A DNA stretch of 64,000 nt from Halovenus marina (GCF_051414115.1 NZ_JBLKNZ010000001.1:1240001-1304000); one strand, 5' to 3'; numbered from the stretch's first letter, positions 23,348 through 32,575 are shown. Notes: generated by a model from the sequence alone, not told the origin. Translations and numbers: made by a program.

Positions 23348-25459
23348 ATGACAGAGAAAGAAGACCCCAGTTCGAACAAGTTTAACGTCCCCCGACGACG
23401 TTACCTCGAAGCAATTGGAGCCACCGGAGCAGTCGGTGCGCTCGGCGGCTGCCTCGGCGGCGGTGATGATGATGACGATGGTGACGGAAGCGGTGATGGT
23501 AGCGGTGATGGTAGCGGCGATGGCAGCGGTGATGGCAGCGGTGACGGATCCGGTGACGGAAGCGGCGATGGCTCTGGTGACGACGGCACTGGCGGCGACT
23601 TCCCGCCACAGGTCGACCGGCCACTGGTCGCTCGTTTCAGTACACCGCCGCGGAACGCGCAGTGGAACTACTTCAACACCAACAATCAAGCCTCGTACGG
23701 TGAACACCTGCTCTTTTCGCCACTGGCCTGGTACTCGACTGCGGCAGGCGAGTACTTCCCGTTCCTCGCCGAAGACTGGGAATGGATCGAAGATGGCGAC
23801 CATTTCAGACTCCACCTCGCCGACTACTGGACGTGGCACAACGGAGAGGACTTCAACGCGGACGACGTTGTCACCCAGTTGAAACTCGAACAGTATCTCG
23901 GCGGTATCGGTTCGGAGATCGATAGCGTGGAGAAAGTCGACGACTACACCGTCGACATCTTCACGCCCCGGACCATCAACAACCAGTTGCTCGAACTGGC
24001 CCTGTTCACGATCAACCAGCCACGGAGCGTGAGTACCAACGAGGGCGACTACGGGAGTATGGTCGAGGCGATCGAGAGCTCAGAGCCCGATACCTCTGCA
24101 CGGGACGAGGCGCTGGCCGCGGTGTCCGAGTACCAGGAACGTCCCCCGGTCGGAACTGGACCGTTCCAGCACTCGGAGACACAGGAGGGACGGATTGTCC
24201 TCGAACCGTTCGACGACTATCCGATGGAGCAACTCCAGCAGTCAATCGAAAACAAGGTCGACTACGAGTTCCCCAGTTGGGCGCTCACGGAGCCGAACTA
24301 CCCAGCAGTCCATCTCCGATACTTCGCTGACGGGTCGGCACTACGACAGGCGTGGTTCACAGGGAACATCGATATTGGTTCGGACAGCCCGCCGGGATCG
24401 CAGGCGATCCTCGACCAGTACCCGGACACGCACACGATGACCCTGCGGCCGACGTTCCGGGGCTCGTGTCTCTGTTTCGACCTGGAGGACCCCGTGTTCG
24501 GCCAACGAGAGATCCGGCGCGCGATCGCACACGCGATGGACGTGCCATCGATTGCACAGACGACCTACGGCGCGACCGGGTTCGCGAACACGAGTGCGTC
24601 AGGCATGGCGCGAGGACAGGTCGAAGTGTTCATGGACAGCGACTTCATCAACAACACGCTCACGTCCTACGTCGAGCAGGACTTCGATGCGGCCATGTCC
24701 GAACTGCAGAGCCTGGCCGACCGACACGACGACTTCGAGATGGACGGCGATACGTTGCTCCATAACGGCAACCAGATCACCGTTCCGCTCGCCGCACCGT
24801 CGACGGTCGACACCCACATGAACGCGATGCGCCAACTGCAGTCCTGGTTCGGAGAGATCAACCTCGGTGCAGAGATCAACGGCACGCCCGGATCGCAGTT
24901 CTGGTCGTCCACGATGCCAAACGGCGAATGGACGCCGGTGGCGCAGAACTACTTCGGCGGCGCACAGCCACACCCGTACTACGCGTACCGGAACACGTAC
25001 ATCAACGGGTTCCTCCTCAACGCGACCCACAACCCGCCGGAGACGGTGGATGTGCCGCCGATCGGCGAGAGCTCCGGTTCGGAGACCGTCAACGTGCGCG
25101 AACTCACGGAACAACTCGCGACGCCGCTGTCTGACGAGGAACTGACGAGCACGCTCGAACAACTGGCGTGGACGTGGAATCAGACGCTTCCGTACGTGCC
25201 CTACGCCGAGCGTCACAACGCGTGGATGGAAGACTACGGTCGGTTCCACTTCCCGCACCCGGACGACAAGGGACAGACGCTCCAGCGCAACCCGTTCTTC
25301 CAGCCAGCGATCGGCACCGCAATCGCACGCCAGAACTCCATCTCGGAGTACCCATACGACAAGCTCTACCACTCGATCGAGGGCTCGTCGGTGGACGGCA
25401 TGTCACTCGAAGACTCGAAGAGCAACATCCCGCTCCGTGACCAGTCCTGGGACATGTAA
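23348..25459 (+). CDS. ABC transporter family 5 substrate-binding lipoprotein, importer 1
   Basis: 703 residues. The Tat signal has VPRRRYLEAIG (Arg16-Arg18) and the lipobox Cys is Cys35 (LGGCLGG), so this is a Tat lipoprotein anchored to the outer face of the membrane. Residues 45-76 are eight GDGS tetrads forming a flexible linker. The rest is an SBP_bac_5 (DppA/OppA-like) fold. Its length and C-terminus differ from the second binding protein, so the two importers probably have different ligands. Own promoter with a KdgR-like palindrome. The ligand may be an oligosaccharide or peptide. Confidence 0.9.
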   Translation: MTEKEDPSSNKFNVPRRRYLEAIGATGAVGALGGCLGGGDDDDDGDGSGDGSGDGSGDGSGDGSGDGSGDGSGDGSGDDGTGGDFPPQVDRPLVARFSTPPRNAQWNYFNTNNQASYGEHLLFSPLAWYSTAAGEYFPFLAEDWEWIEDGDHFRLHLADYWTWHNGEDFNADDVVTQLKLEQYLGGIGSEIDSVEKVDDYTVDIFTPRTINNQLLELALFTINQPRSVSTNEGDYGSMVEAIESSEPDTSARDEALAAVSEYQERPPVGTGPFQHSETQEGRIVLEPFDDYPMEQLQQSIENKVDYEFPSWALTEPNYPAVHLRYFADGSALRQAWFTGNIDIGSDSPPGSQAILDQYPDTHTMTLRPTFRGSCLCFDLEDPVFGQREIRRAIAHAMDVPSIAQTTYGATGFANTSASGMARGQVEVFMDSDFINNTLTSYVEQDFDAAMSELQSLADRHDDFEMDGDTLLHNGNQITVPLAAPSTVDTHMNAMRQLQSWFGEINLGAEINGTPGSQFWSSTMPNGEWTPVAQNYFGGAQPHPYYAYRNTYINGFLLNATHNPPETVDVPPIGESSGSETVNVRELTEQLATPLSDEELTSTLEQLAWTWNQTLPYVPYAERHNAWMEDYGRFHFPHPDDKGQTLQRNPFFQPAIGTAIARQNSISEYPYDKLYHSIEGSSVDGMSLEDSKSNIPLRDQSWDM
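23480..23575 (+). repeat. Eight 12-nt in-frame repeats encoding GDGS linker
   Basis: Eight consecutive 12-nt units of the type GGTGATGGTAGC, each encoding Gly-Asp-Gly-Ser. Two adjacent units are identical at the DNA level; the others differ at third positions. Changes in unit number would alter linker length without a frameshift. Confidence 0.9.
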
Positions 25460-25500
25460 TCCCAGCACGGACGGAACCGTCTCGCTGCATGCGTCACCCA

Positions 25501-25506
25501 TTTTTT
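25501..25506 (+). terminator. T-run after binding protein 1
   Basis: Six T residues 42 nt after the stop, in GC-rich surroundings. Archaeal transcription commonly ends at T-rich tracts. No strong hairpin is needed or seen. Confidence 0.45.
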
Positions 25507-25587
25507 GGCCGCGCTGCACGGTGAGAGATATCTTCGCGCCACGACCTCTTGACTCGCTCCGCAACAATTGGCGATATCCCCCCGTTG

Positions 25588-25603
25588 AAACCAAGGTTTA
25601 TGG
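25588..25603 (+). promoter_or_regulatory. Promoter with AAACC-AA-GGTTT inverted repeat
   Basis: The inverted repeat (25588-25599) runs into a TATA-like GGTTTATGG (25595-25603), about 36 nt before the ATG of the enolase-superfamily gene. The TGAAAC at 25586 recalls the KdgR-like site at 23281, though this copy is degenerate. Confidence 0.35.
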
Positions 25604-25633
25604 TAGTGGTACGCATTCACTGACCTGCCAGAC

Positions 25634-26881
25634 ATGTCAGACATAGCGATAGCAGACGTAAGTGTCGTCAGATTGAATGGACCGAGAGCGCATCTGCCCG
25701 GCGGCGGTGCTGGAGAGATCTCGAAGTTGATCGTCCGCGTCGAGGCCGACGATGGGACCTATGGACTCGGTGAGGCCGAGGACTTCTTCGGCGTCACGGA
25801 GGCAATCGAGTACATCGGAACGGTCTTGGAAGGTCGGGACCCGATGGCCGTTCGCCCGCACGTCTCGGAAGTCGTGTTCGGAACGCTCCCGCCACACACC
25901 AAACAGCAACAGCAACTCGTCGCCGACTCGCCGGAGGGGTTTCAGCCGGTGACTGCGACGTCGCCCACCGCAACGCCTTACGGCCCGGCCGTCTGGGGCA
26001 TCGCTGGCGTCGAGATGGCGCTGTGTGACCTGGTGGGGAAAGCGCTCGGCACGCCGGTGTACAACCTGCTCGGCGGTCAGTATCGAGACGAGGCACGCAT
26101 CTATCTCGACCGGAGCGCTCCCGACGTGAAAGACGACCTGGACGCCTGGCGAGAGATGGCCCGCGAGTCGGTTGCCGAGGACTTCGACTTTCTGAAGTTC
26201 GACATCGACTACACGGCCCCCGACCACACGGACGATCCGTGGAATCGGTCGCTGTCGAGCGCACAGCGACATCGGATCGTCGAACGGATCGGTGCTGTCC
26301 GGGACGAGATTGGTCCCGACATCGAACTGGCTGTCGACTGTCACTGGCAGTACAACGAGGGCGACGCGCTCCGACTCGCGCGCGACCTCTCGGAGTTCGA
26401 CCTGATGTGGTTCGAGGACCCGGCCCCCGTGACCGACCCCGAAACCTACGTCCGAGTCAGCGAGGAGACGGACGTGCCGGTCTGTGCCGGTGAGATGCTC
26501 ACGCCCGACCAGTTCCGCCAGTATCTGGAGATGGGTGCCTGTGACATCGTCCACCCTGACGTGCTCTTTACCGGCGGTCTGCACGCGACCCACCGTATCG
26601 CTGAGTTGGCGGAAATGCACCGCGTCCCGATGGCGATGCACGGCAACGGCGGCTGTCTCGCGACCATCGCTGCGGCCCACGTCGCCGCCGCGTCACGAAA
26701 CTTCCTTGGAATCGAGTATCACCACGTCGAAACCGAGTGGCTCGCGGAGTACGTCGAGCGCACGGACGCTCCGCTGTTCGAGAACGGCGCGGTTCCGCTC
26801 ACTGACGCACCCGGCCTCGGGGTCGAACTCAACGAGTCGGTCTGCGAGCAGTATCTCGAATCGGGCGAGACGCTGTTCTAG
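25634..26881 (+). CDS. Enolase-superfamily (mandelate racemase/muconate lactonizing type) sugar-acid dehydratase
   Basis: 415 residues. An N-terminal capping domain is followed by the (beta/alpha)-barrel. Metal ligands are Asp in AVDCHWQ, Glu in WFEDPAP and Glu in CAGEMLT. The barrel also has FLKFDIDYT, HPDVLFTGGL and HGNGGC. The family dehydrates sugar acids to 2-keto-3-deoxy acids or racemises/cycloisomerises acids; haloarchaeal xylonate and arabinonate dehydratases belong here. Three FAH-family genes follow on the same strand, which fits a dehydratase followed by 2-keto-3-deoxy acid processing. Exact substrate not readable. Confidence 0.86.
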   Translation: MSDIAIADVSVVRLNGPRAHLPGGGAGEISKLIVRVEADDGTYGLGEAEDFFGVTEAIEYIGTVLEGRDPMAVRPHVSEVVFGTLPPHTKQQQQLVADSPEGFQPVTATSPTATPYGPAVWGIAGVEMALCDLVGKALGTPVYNLLGGQYRDEARIYLDRSAPDVKDDLDAWREMARESVAEDFDFLKFDIDYTAPDHTDDPWNRSLSSAQRHRIVERIGAVRDEIGPDIELAVDCHWQYNEGDALRLARDLSEFDLMWFEDPAPVTDPETYVRVSEETDVPVCAGEMLTPDQFRQYLEMGACDIVHPDVLFTGGLHATHRIAELAEMHRVPMAMHGNGGCLATIAAAHVAAASRNFLGIEYHHVETEWLAEYVERTDAPLFENGAVPLTDAPGLGVELNESVCEQYLESGETLF

Positions 26882-26983
26882 CCCTGTCTGGAACGACGAA
26901 CAGCCGAAATCAGATACCGATCGTGTCGGAAGCACTCACGATGTGCGCGGTGGCTTTATCATCGCGAACTGCGACAGACCGGT

Positions 26984-27793
26984 ATGGGATTCGTCCGATT
27001 CACTTCAGAGCGCGGGCCGCCGCAGTTCGGCTATCGCATCGCCGGTCAGATCGTTTCATGCTCCGCTCCGCCGGAACACTCGACTGTCGCTGAATCGCTT
27101 GATGACTCGAAGACGTTCGACGCGAACGAGGTCGACATCGAGGTTCCGACGGATCCGTCGACCGTCGTCCGACTCGACGGCTGTTATGAGCACGACGTAA
27201 CCGACGAGGGGTTCAACCACCTCGTCGAAGGCGCGGGGTTCAACGAGATGGAGTTTCCCAGTCTGTGGGTTGCACCCGACTCGACGCTCACTCCTCACGA
27301 GGGTACAGTTCGTATTCCGGCGCAGATGCGCGACGTTCGCCCCGGCGTCGAACTCGGTGTCGTCGTCGACTCGCACGCTCACGCACTCGAACCCGACGAC
27401 GCGCTGGAGGTCATCGGCGGATACACCGTCTGTATGGATCTCGCCGTCCACGACGACGAACCGGGGCTGGAGGGATACCGAATGTTCGATACCAGTCTGC
27501 CGTGTGGCCCAGAGTTCGTCGAATCCGAAGCTCTCGACCCGGAGGCGTTGGCTCTGGGGATCCGGGTCGAGGGGGAACCGGTCGACGTCAGATCGACGAC
27601 CTCGTTTCGGTTTCCGCTCGAGCAACTCGTCAGCTACGTCTCGAAGGTGATGACACTGTCACCGGGTGATCTCATAACCACCGGGACGCCGATACGCGGC
27701 GCACCAGCGCTCGAAGACGGTGACGAAGTCGAGGCATGGGTCGAATCCGTTGGAACCCTTCAGGCCACCGTCGAGTGGGAGGCAAGCCGATGA
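26984..27793 (+). CDS. FAH-family protein 2, first metal Glu missing
   Basis: 269 residues with the C-terminal FAH fold (GGYTVCMDLAVHDDE and TTGTPIRG are visible). Where active homologues have E-x-E (for example YEAELGVVIG at 8936-9715), this protein reads RPGVELGVVV, so the first Glu is Gly. The second Glu and the Asp remain. TATA-like CTTTATCA lies about 28 nt before the ATG. The stop overlaps the ATG of the next FAH gene. It may be a 2-keto-3-deoxy acid dehydratase/hydrolase with an altered metal site, or a non-catalytic subunit of a heteromer with the next protein. Confidence 0.82.
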   Translation: MGFVRFTSERGPPQFGYRIAGQIVSCSAPPEHSTVAESLDDSKTFDANEVDIEVPTDPSTVVRLDGCYEHDVTDEGFNHLVEGAGFNEMEFPSLWVAPDSTLTPHEGTVRIPAQMRDVRPGVELGVVVDSHAHALEPDDALEVIGGYTVCMDLAVHDDEPGLEGYRMFDTSLPCGPEFVESEALDPEALALGIRVEGEPVDVRSTTSFRFPLEQLVSYVSKVMTLSPGDLITTGTPIRGAPALEDGDEVEAWVESVGTLQATVEWEASR

Positions 27794-28650
27794 AACTGCT
27801 CCGCTGTGTGTTCGGTGACGGGCCGCCTCGACCGGGCGTGAGGCGTGATGACGGTTCGTTCGTCGATCTAACGGCGACTGCCGTCGCCGAAACTGACGAT
27901 CAGTCGAGCGGATTTACACGGGCACTCGAACGGCTCGGCCGGGAGGGGACGGACTATCTCGTCGCTGCCGTCTCCGACGCCCCCGAGGCTGCAATACATC
28001 CGTCGTCTGCGGTGACTGTCGTGGCACCGCTTGCATCAAGTGGTCGGCTCATCGCGCTCGGCGACGTGTACACCGACCATCTCCGTGAGGGGGGCCATTC
28101 CCTGCCAAGCGTTCCGGCGCAGTGGCTGGTTCCGAAAACGGCTATCGTGGGGCCGGACGAACCGATTGTCGTGCCCGAGCGTGTTCGCGAGGCAGTCACA
28201 CCAGCGGTCGAACTCTGTCTCGTCATCGGGAGGGGCGGGCGCGATATCGACGAGGCCGACGTGATGGACCACGTCGCCGGATACACTGTCTCGAACGATG
28301 TCACTGCCAAGACAGACTGGCCGGGGCCGATGGCGTACAAGTTGCTGGATACGTTCTCGCCGTGTGGTCCGGGGATCACGCCTGCAGATCAGGTCGACGA
28401 TCCAACGTCACTCGAAATGACGCTCAAGCAGGACGGGGAGCGTATCTGCTCGGGGTCGTCGGCAGGAATGCGGTTTTCGTTCCCGTTTATCGTTCGCTTT
28501 CTGTCCTCCATTCTGGAGTTGCGACCGGGTGATGTCATCTCGGTCGGGGACCCTGGCGGGGTGCAGGAGGGGCTGACGGTCGGAAGCACTATCAGCGCGT
28601 CTATCGAGAGCGTGGGACAACTCGACAATCCAGTTACGTCCCCGGACTGA
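27790..28650 (+). CDS. FAH-family protein 3, first metal Glu missing
   Basis: 286 residues from the ATG at 27790, in an ATGA overlap with the previous FAH gene and preceded by GGGAGG. The reading frame extends upstream to 27736, but that is inside the previous gene. The FAH fold is evident (AGYTVSNDVTAKTDW, LRPGDVISVGDPGG). The E-x-E pair reads TPAVELCLVIG, so the first Glu is Ala, the same position lost in its neighbour. Overlapping tandem paralogues suggest a hetero-oligomer. Confidence 0.82.
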   Translation: MKLLRCVFGDGPPRPGVRRDDGSFVDLTATAVAETDDQSSGFTRALERLGREGTDYLVAAVSDAPEAAIHPSSAVTVVAPLASSGRLIALGDVYTDHLREGGHSLPSVPAQWLVPKTAIVGPDEPIVVPERVREAVTPAVELCLVIGRGGRDIDEADVMDHVAGYTVSNDVTAKTDWPGPMAYKLLDTFSPCGPGITPADQVDDPTSLEMTLKQDGERICSGSSAGMRFSFPFIVRFLSSILELRPGDVISVGDPGGVQEGLTVGSTISASIESVGQLDNPVTSPD

Positions 28651-28695
28651 CCAGGGTTCGTGCGAGTCGGGTGGTCTGACACGGGCCATCTGCTC

Positions 28696-28711
28696 GGTAG
28701 GTTTTTCTACC
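28696..28711. promoter_or_regulatory. Hairpin GGTAG-GTTTTT-CTACC before FAH protein 4
   Basis: 5-bp arms with a T-rich loop centred about 28 nt upstream of the ATG at 28732, so the loop may be the TATA-like element itself. It could alternatively end transcription of the upstream FAH pair. Confidence 0.35.
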
Positions 28712-28731
28712 AGACACGCGACTGCGATAGT

Positions 28732-29607
28732 ATGCGATACTACCGACTGACCGACGAAACCGGCGCGTCAAGATTGATTGCCCGCACTGACGAGACAGCC
28801 TACGACCTGACTGCCGCCACAGAAGACCTCGGAACCTTCACAGATCTTGCTCGGGCCGCCGCGCTCTCCGACCAGAGCATCGACGACGTCGCGCGACTCC
28901 ACATCCCCGAGGCGACAGAACTCGCAGTCGACGGAGTCGTCGCTGACGCCACCCGCCCGGTCGCGCCCGACGAAGTGTGGGCGATCGGCGGCACCTACAA
29001 CCACGTCGAGGACGAGGAAGCGTTCCGAGAGGAGTACGACCACGCCGACCTGACACTGATGGTCTACGACCCGGAGAACCCGCCGGAACTGTTCTTCAAG
29101 GGGACGGCCCGACGGACGGTCGGGCCCAGCGAGGCAGTCGGCATCAGGAGCGACGTCGAGTACAACGTCGCTGAACCGGAACTCGCCCTGATACTCCACC
29201 GCGGCGACATCGTCGGCTACACGGTCGGCAACGACATGAGCGCGTCCGGGCTGCTCCGGCGCAATCCGCTCTATCTCTCCGCGACGAAGATATTCAGCCG
29301 TTGCTGTTCGATCGGCCCGGCGATCGCATCCGCCGAGTCGATTCCGGATCCCCACGACCTGGAGATTCGGATGACCGTCGAGCGGGACGGCGAGATCATC
29401 TTCGAGGACGCCGAATCGACCGAGGAGATGCTCCGGGCGGTCGAGGACCTGCCGAGTCACATCACCGAACACGACGACGTTGCAGAGCTGACAGTCCTGC
29501 TCACCGGTGGCCCGTTCGCCCCGGCCGACACGCTGCAAGAGGGCGACCAACTCGTGATGGAGATAGACGGCATCGGGAGACTCGAAAATCACGTCACGCC
29601 GGTGTAA
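28732..29607 (+). CDS. FAH-family protein 4, complete metal site
   Basis: 291 residues from the ATG at 28732. An upstream in-frame start at 28660 would precede the presumed promoter. Metal ligands are intact: E-x-E in VAEPELALILHRG and Asp in VGNDMSAS. An N-terminal domain of about 90 residues precedes the catalytic fold. Haloarchaeal 2-keto-3-deoxyxylonate dehydratase belongs to this family, and the enolase-superfamily dehydratase 1.9 kb upstream would supply such a substrate. Fumarylpyruvate-type hydrolysis is an alternative. Confidence 0.86.
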   Translation: MRYYRLTDETGASRLIARTDETAYDLTAATEDLGTFTDLARAAALSDQSIDDVARLHIPEATELAVDGVVADATRPVAPDEVWAIGGTYNHVEDEEAFREEYDHADLTLMVYDPENPPELFFKGTARRTVGPSEAVGIRSDVEYNVAEPELALILHRGDIVGYTVGNDMSASGLLRRNPLYLSATKIFSRCCSIGPAIASAESIPDPHDLEIRMTVERDGEIIFEDAESTEEMLRAVEDLPSHITEHDDVAELTVLLTGGPFAPADTLQEGDQLVMEIDGIGRLENHVTPV

Positions 29608-29628
29608 TATTGCCCGTCCAATTGGCGC

Positions 29629-29644
29629 TCTCGCAGTAGCGAGA
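29629..29644. terminator. Hairpin between convergent genes
   Basis: TCTCGC-AGTA-GCGAGA, perfect 6-bp arms, in the 57-nt gap between the FAH gene and the convergent propeller-LamG gene 2. Possibly a bidirectional terminator. No T-run follows, so confidence is low. Confidence 0.35.
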
Positions 29645-29664
29645 AGGTCAGATAGAGAGCTGCG

Positions 29665-32520
29665 TTAGCTGCTTCCCTCGTTGTAGAGATACGCTATCTC
29701 GCCCGGTTCGAGTGCGCGGTCGAAGATCCACATGTCGTCGATGCGCCCTTCGACCTCGAAGTCGCCCTCACTGCCCGGCCGAGAATCAGCGCCGACGCGA
29801 CAGGGCACTGGTTCGAGCAGATCCGCGTCGTTCACGGCTTGGGTCGCCACCTCTTGGCCGTCGACGTACAGGCGAAGGTCGTTCCCGTCGTAGGTGCCTG
29901 CAACGTGTACCCACTCGTTTGTCGCAATCGAGGGGTTCCGCGCGAGGACAGGGCCGCCCTCGGTGTTCAGCCACCACGTGGGCTGATTGCCGTTGAGATA
30001 CAGGATGAACTTCCCTTCGTCGTCTGCGCCGGTGGTGATGAAGTGTGACGTACTCGTGTCTTCGGTGTTGACCCAGCCAGCGACCGACACGCCGTTCTGG
30101 AATGGGAGCGTCGGTGTGTCGGCCCAGGTGTCGTTCCGGTCGAGGCGGATCGCGTTGTCGATGACGCCGCCGTCGATCACCGCGCCGCTGTTGGTGGCGT
30201 CGTTGCCGTTCGAACTTGCGTCCTCGAAGAACTCGTCGGTCTGCTGGAGTTGGTCGAACGGATAGTGTGCGACCGGATTGCTGGGTTGGGCCGCGTTGTT
30301 GTAGAGATCCTGCACTTCGCTCTCGCTGAGCGTGCGGTCGAATACCCACATGTCGTCGATCCGACCGAGGAACTCGAAGTTTCCGTCCTGCCCTGGCCGG
30401 GTGTCTGCACCGATACGACAGGGCACCGGTTCGAGCAGGTCGGGAACGTCCACGGCCTGGGTTGCTGCGAGTGAACCATCGACGTACAGACGGAGGTCAC
30501 TGCCGTCGTAGGTGCCTGCCAGATGCACCCACTGCCCCGTCGAAATCGACGGGTTCCGCGCGAGCCGATACCCCTGACTGTCGTCGGTTCCGAGCCACCA
30601 CGTGGGCTGGTCATTAAAGAGATACAGGATGAACTTGCCCTCGTCGTCTGCGCCGGTGAGGATGAAATGCGAGTCGTCGACCGCCTCGGTGTTGACCCAC
30701 CCAGCGACCGATATCTCGTCCTCGATTGACAGCGTCGGCGTGTCGGCCCAGGTGTCGTTCTGGTCGAGACGGACAGCGTTGTTGATGGTTCCGGAATCGA
30801 CCGTCCCACCGTTGTTTGTGGCGTCGTTACCGTTGCCGCTCGCGTCCGCAAACACCTCACCACCCAGGACTCGATCGAACGGATAGTGTGACACCGGGTT
30901 CTCTGGCTCTTCGATCGTCGGGCCACCGCCTTCGCCTTGGAACCGGAACGAGTACAGGTCGGCGTCGGACATCACAAAGCGGATCCGAACCGGGCGACCT
31001 GCTAACGTTCCCAGGTTAGCGTTGGGCCACTCGACGACCCGCTCGATGTCGTCGCCGAAGATTTCCGGCGACTCCGAGAGCGAGAAGCCCTGGTAGGGCT
31101 GGCCACCTGGATTCTGGAGTTCGATCCGGATCGACCCTGCCGCCGACGTCGCGAAGTTCAACACGAGTTGGTCACCATCGAAGATGATGGGCTTGGTGAC
31201 GAACTCGCCGCCGATGAGGGGTGCGTGCATCGAGACGAAACCGTCGACCCGCAGCGAGAACCGCCGCAGTTGCGACGCCCCGTTGCCGGGTTCGTTCTGA
31301 CCCGTGCGGTACTTCTCTGTCGCGTACAGCGACAGTTCTTCCGGCCGCGCCGGGTCCGGCGACTCGATTTCGACGACCTGCCAGGCCGGATAGTTGTCGC
31401 CGTAGAACCAGTTGTTCTCGGCGTCGTCTTCCCAGAGTCCGGGGCGGATGAACGCCTCGGGAGCGCGTGAGAACGTCTCGCCGTCACGACTCGACATGAA
31501 CAGCGTGTCAGTCACCGCGTACCCGGATCTGCTCGGGAGAAGTCCCTCGCGAAGGTCCCAGCCCGGCAGTTCGCGGAGCGACTGGGAGTCCGGGTCCCGT
31601 TCGACGTACCGCGCCGGGAAGCCGAGCCAGATGTGTGGTGCCCGGTAGTACGGCTTGATGTTGTTCGTGTACAACTGTTCCGGTGGTGCCTCGGGATACG
31701 AGAGGTCCTTCTGGTCGGTCCACTGACGGAAGTCGTCCGAGCGAGCGGTCCGGATCGAACGCCCGGTGTCGTCGAAGAAACGCCAGAATGCGCGGTACTC
31801 CTCCTGAACGGGGTCCCAGATGGCGGTGTTCTGGCTGTCGAAGGCACCGTCGGTGATGATTGGGTTCTCGTCCAGCGGCGTCCAGTTGAACCCGTCCGGC
31901 GAGACGAATCCAGAGAGGCCACCGCCGGTAGCCCCGACGGCCTTGTAGCGCTCCTCCTCGGGCGCGTCCGGATTCCCGTCTTTGAACACCGCTGGCGTGC
32001 CAGCGATGGAGTTGAGGTCCGGGACCAGATTCCTGTCGTCGTCGGTCAGGTTTGGCTTCTCCCAGTCGAGGCCGTCGTCGCTCTCGATGTACGCCACCTG
32101 GCCCGGCGAATCTTCGAATCCTGACCCCCGATAGTACATCCGATAATCGTAGGGATGTGCTGGATCCTCGAACAGTGAGTGGTAGATTGAGCTTCCGCCC
32201 TCCCAGGGTTCGTCGTGGACGACGACAACCTCCTCCGGCGTCGGATGGTGGTAGTTGCTCCGAACGCCGTCTACCTCCTCGATCAGGTAATCGTCGACGA
32301 ACAGTTCGAGTCGCTGACCGATCTCGATCGGTGCGTTGCCGTTCGCCTGCGATGGTCCGCTGTCAGTTGTCTGAGCGATGCCAGGTCCTTGGTCTGATGC
32401 GCCAGTATACTTCGGTAGAAATGCCAGGCCGACGGTTCCGGCCAGGACACTCCGACGGGTCATCTTCGACGGTTCGAGCAAGGACGAGTCGTTCGCGTCT
32501 TCGTTAGTCTCGTCGTTCAT
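29665..32520 (-). CDS. Tat-exported five-bladed beta-propeller protein with two LamG domains, paralogue 2
   Basis: 951 residues, same architecture as 1194-4037. Tat signal TRRSVLAG (Arg22-Arg23), propeller about 60-535 with LELFVDDYLIE, YRMYYRG and FDSQNTAIWD, then LamG domains at about 543-745 and 752-951. The LamG parts of the two paralogues are visibly more alike than their propellers, and the two LamG repeats within each protein share long identical stretches. Probably exported and carbohydrate-binding, with a possible glycosidase-like propeller. No catalytic acid assigned. The shared palindrome upstream suggests co-regulation with paralogue 1. Confidence 0.85.
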   Translation of the reverse strand: MNDETNEDANDSSLLEPSKMTRRSVLAGTVGLAFLPKYTGASDQGPGIAQTTDSGPSQANGNAPIEIGQRLELFVDDYLIEEVDGVRSNYHHPTPEEVVVVHDEPWEGGSSIYHSLFEDPAHPYDYRMYYRGSGFEDSPGQVAYIESDDGLDWEKPNLTDDDRNLVPDLNSIAGTPAVFKDGNPDAPEEERYKAVGATGGGLSGFVSPDGFNWTPLDENPIITDGAFDSQNTAIWDPVQEEYRAFWRFFDDTGRSIRTARSDDFRQWTDQKDLSYPEAPPEQLYTNNIKPYYRAPHIWLGFPARYVERDPDSQSLRELPGWDLREGLLPSRSGYAVTDTLFMSSRDGETFSRAPEAFIRPGLWEDDAENNWFYGDNYPAWQVVEIESPDPARPEELSLYATEKYRTGQNEPGNGASQLRRFSLRVDGFVSMHAPLIGGEFVTKPIIFDGDQLVLNFATSAAGSIRIELQNPGGQPYQGFSLSESPEIFGDDIERVVEWPNANLGTLAGRPVRIRFVMSDADLYSFRFQGEGGGPTIEEPENPVSHYPFDRVLGGEVFADASGNGNDATNNGGTVDSGTINNAVRLDQNDTWADTPTLSIEDEISVAGWVNTEAVDDSHFILTGADDEGKFILYLFNDQPTWWLGTDDSQGYRLARNPSISTGQWVHLAGTYDGSDLRLYVDGSLAATQAVDVPDLLEPVPCRIGADTRPGQDGNFEFLGRIDDMWVFDRTLSESEVQDLYNNAAQPSNPVAHYPFDQLQQTDEFFEDASSNGNDATNSGAVIDGGVIDNAIRLDRNDTWADTPTLPFQNGVSVAGWVNTEDTSTSHFITTGADDEGKFILYLNGNQPTWWLNTEGGPVLARNPSIATNEWVHVAGTYDGNDLRLYVDGQEVATQAVNDADLLEPVPCRVGADSRPGSEGDFEVEGRIDDMWIFDRALEPGEIAYLYNEGSS

Positions 32521-32528
32521 CGGGAAGT

Positions 32529-32545
32529 GTGTCGTATGCTGACAC
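32529..32545. promoter_or_regulatory. Palindromic operator candidate of propeller-LamG gene 2
   Basis: GTGTCGTATGCTGACAC, with 5-bp arms. It matches the core at 4047-4063 at 12 of 17 positions and lies 8 nt upstream of the ATG (9 nt in the other gene). A TATA-like element at 32568-32575 puts transcription start near 32544, the edge of the palindrome, exactly as in the paralogue. Confidence 0.58.
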
Positions 32546-32567
32546 GCGACGCGATACGTAATGATAG

Positions 32568-32575
32568 CTAATAAA
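32568..32575 (-). promoter_or_regulatory. TATA-like element of propeller-LamG gene 2
   Basis: On the minus strand TTTATTAG, about 27 nt upstream of the palindrome edge. The gap 32521-32647 otherwise holds only the end of the upstream 2-hydroxyacid dehydrogenase transcript; no gene is seen. Confidence 0.45.
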
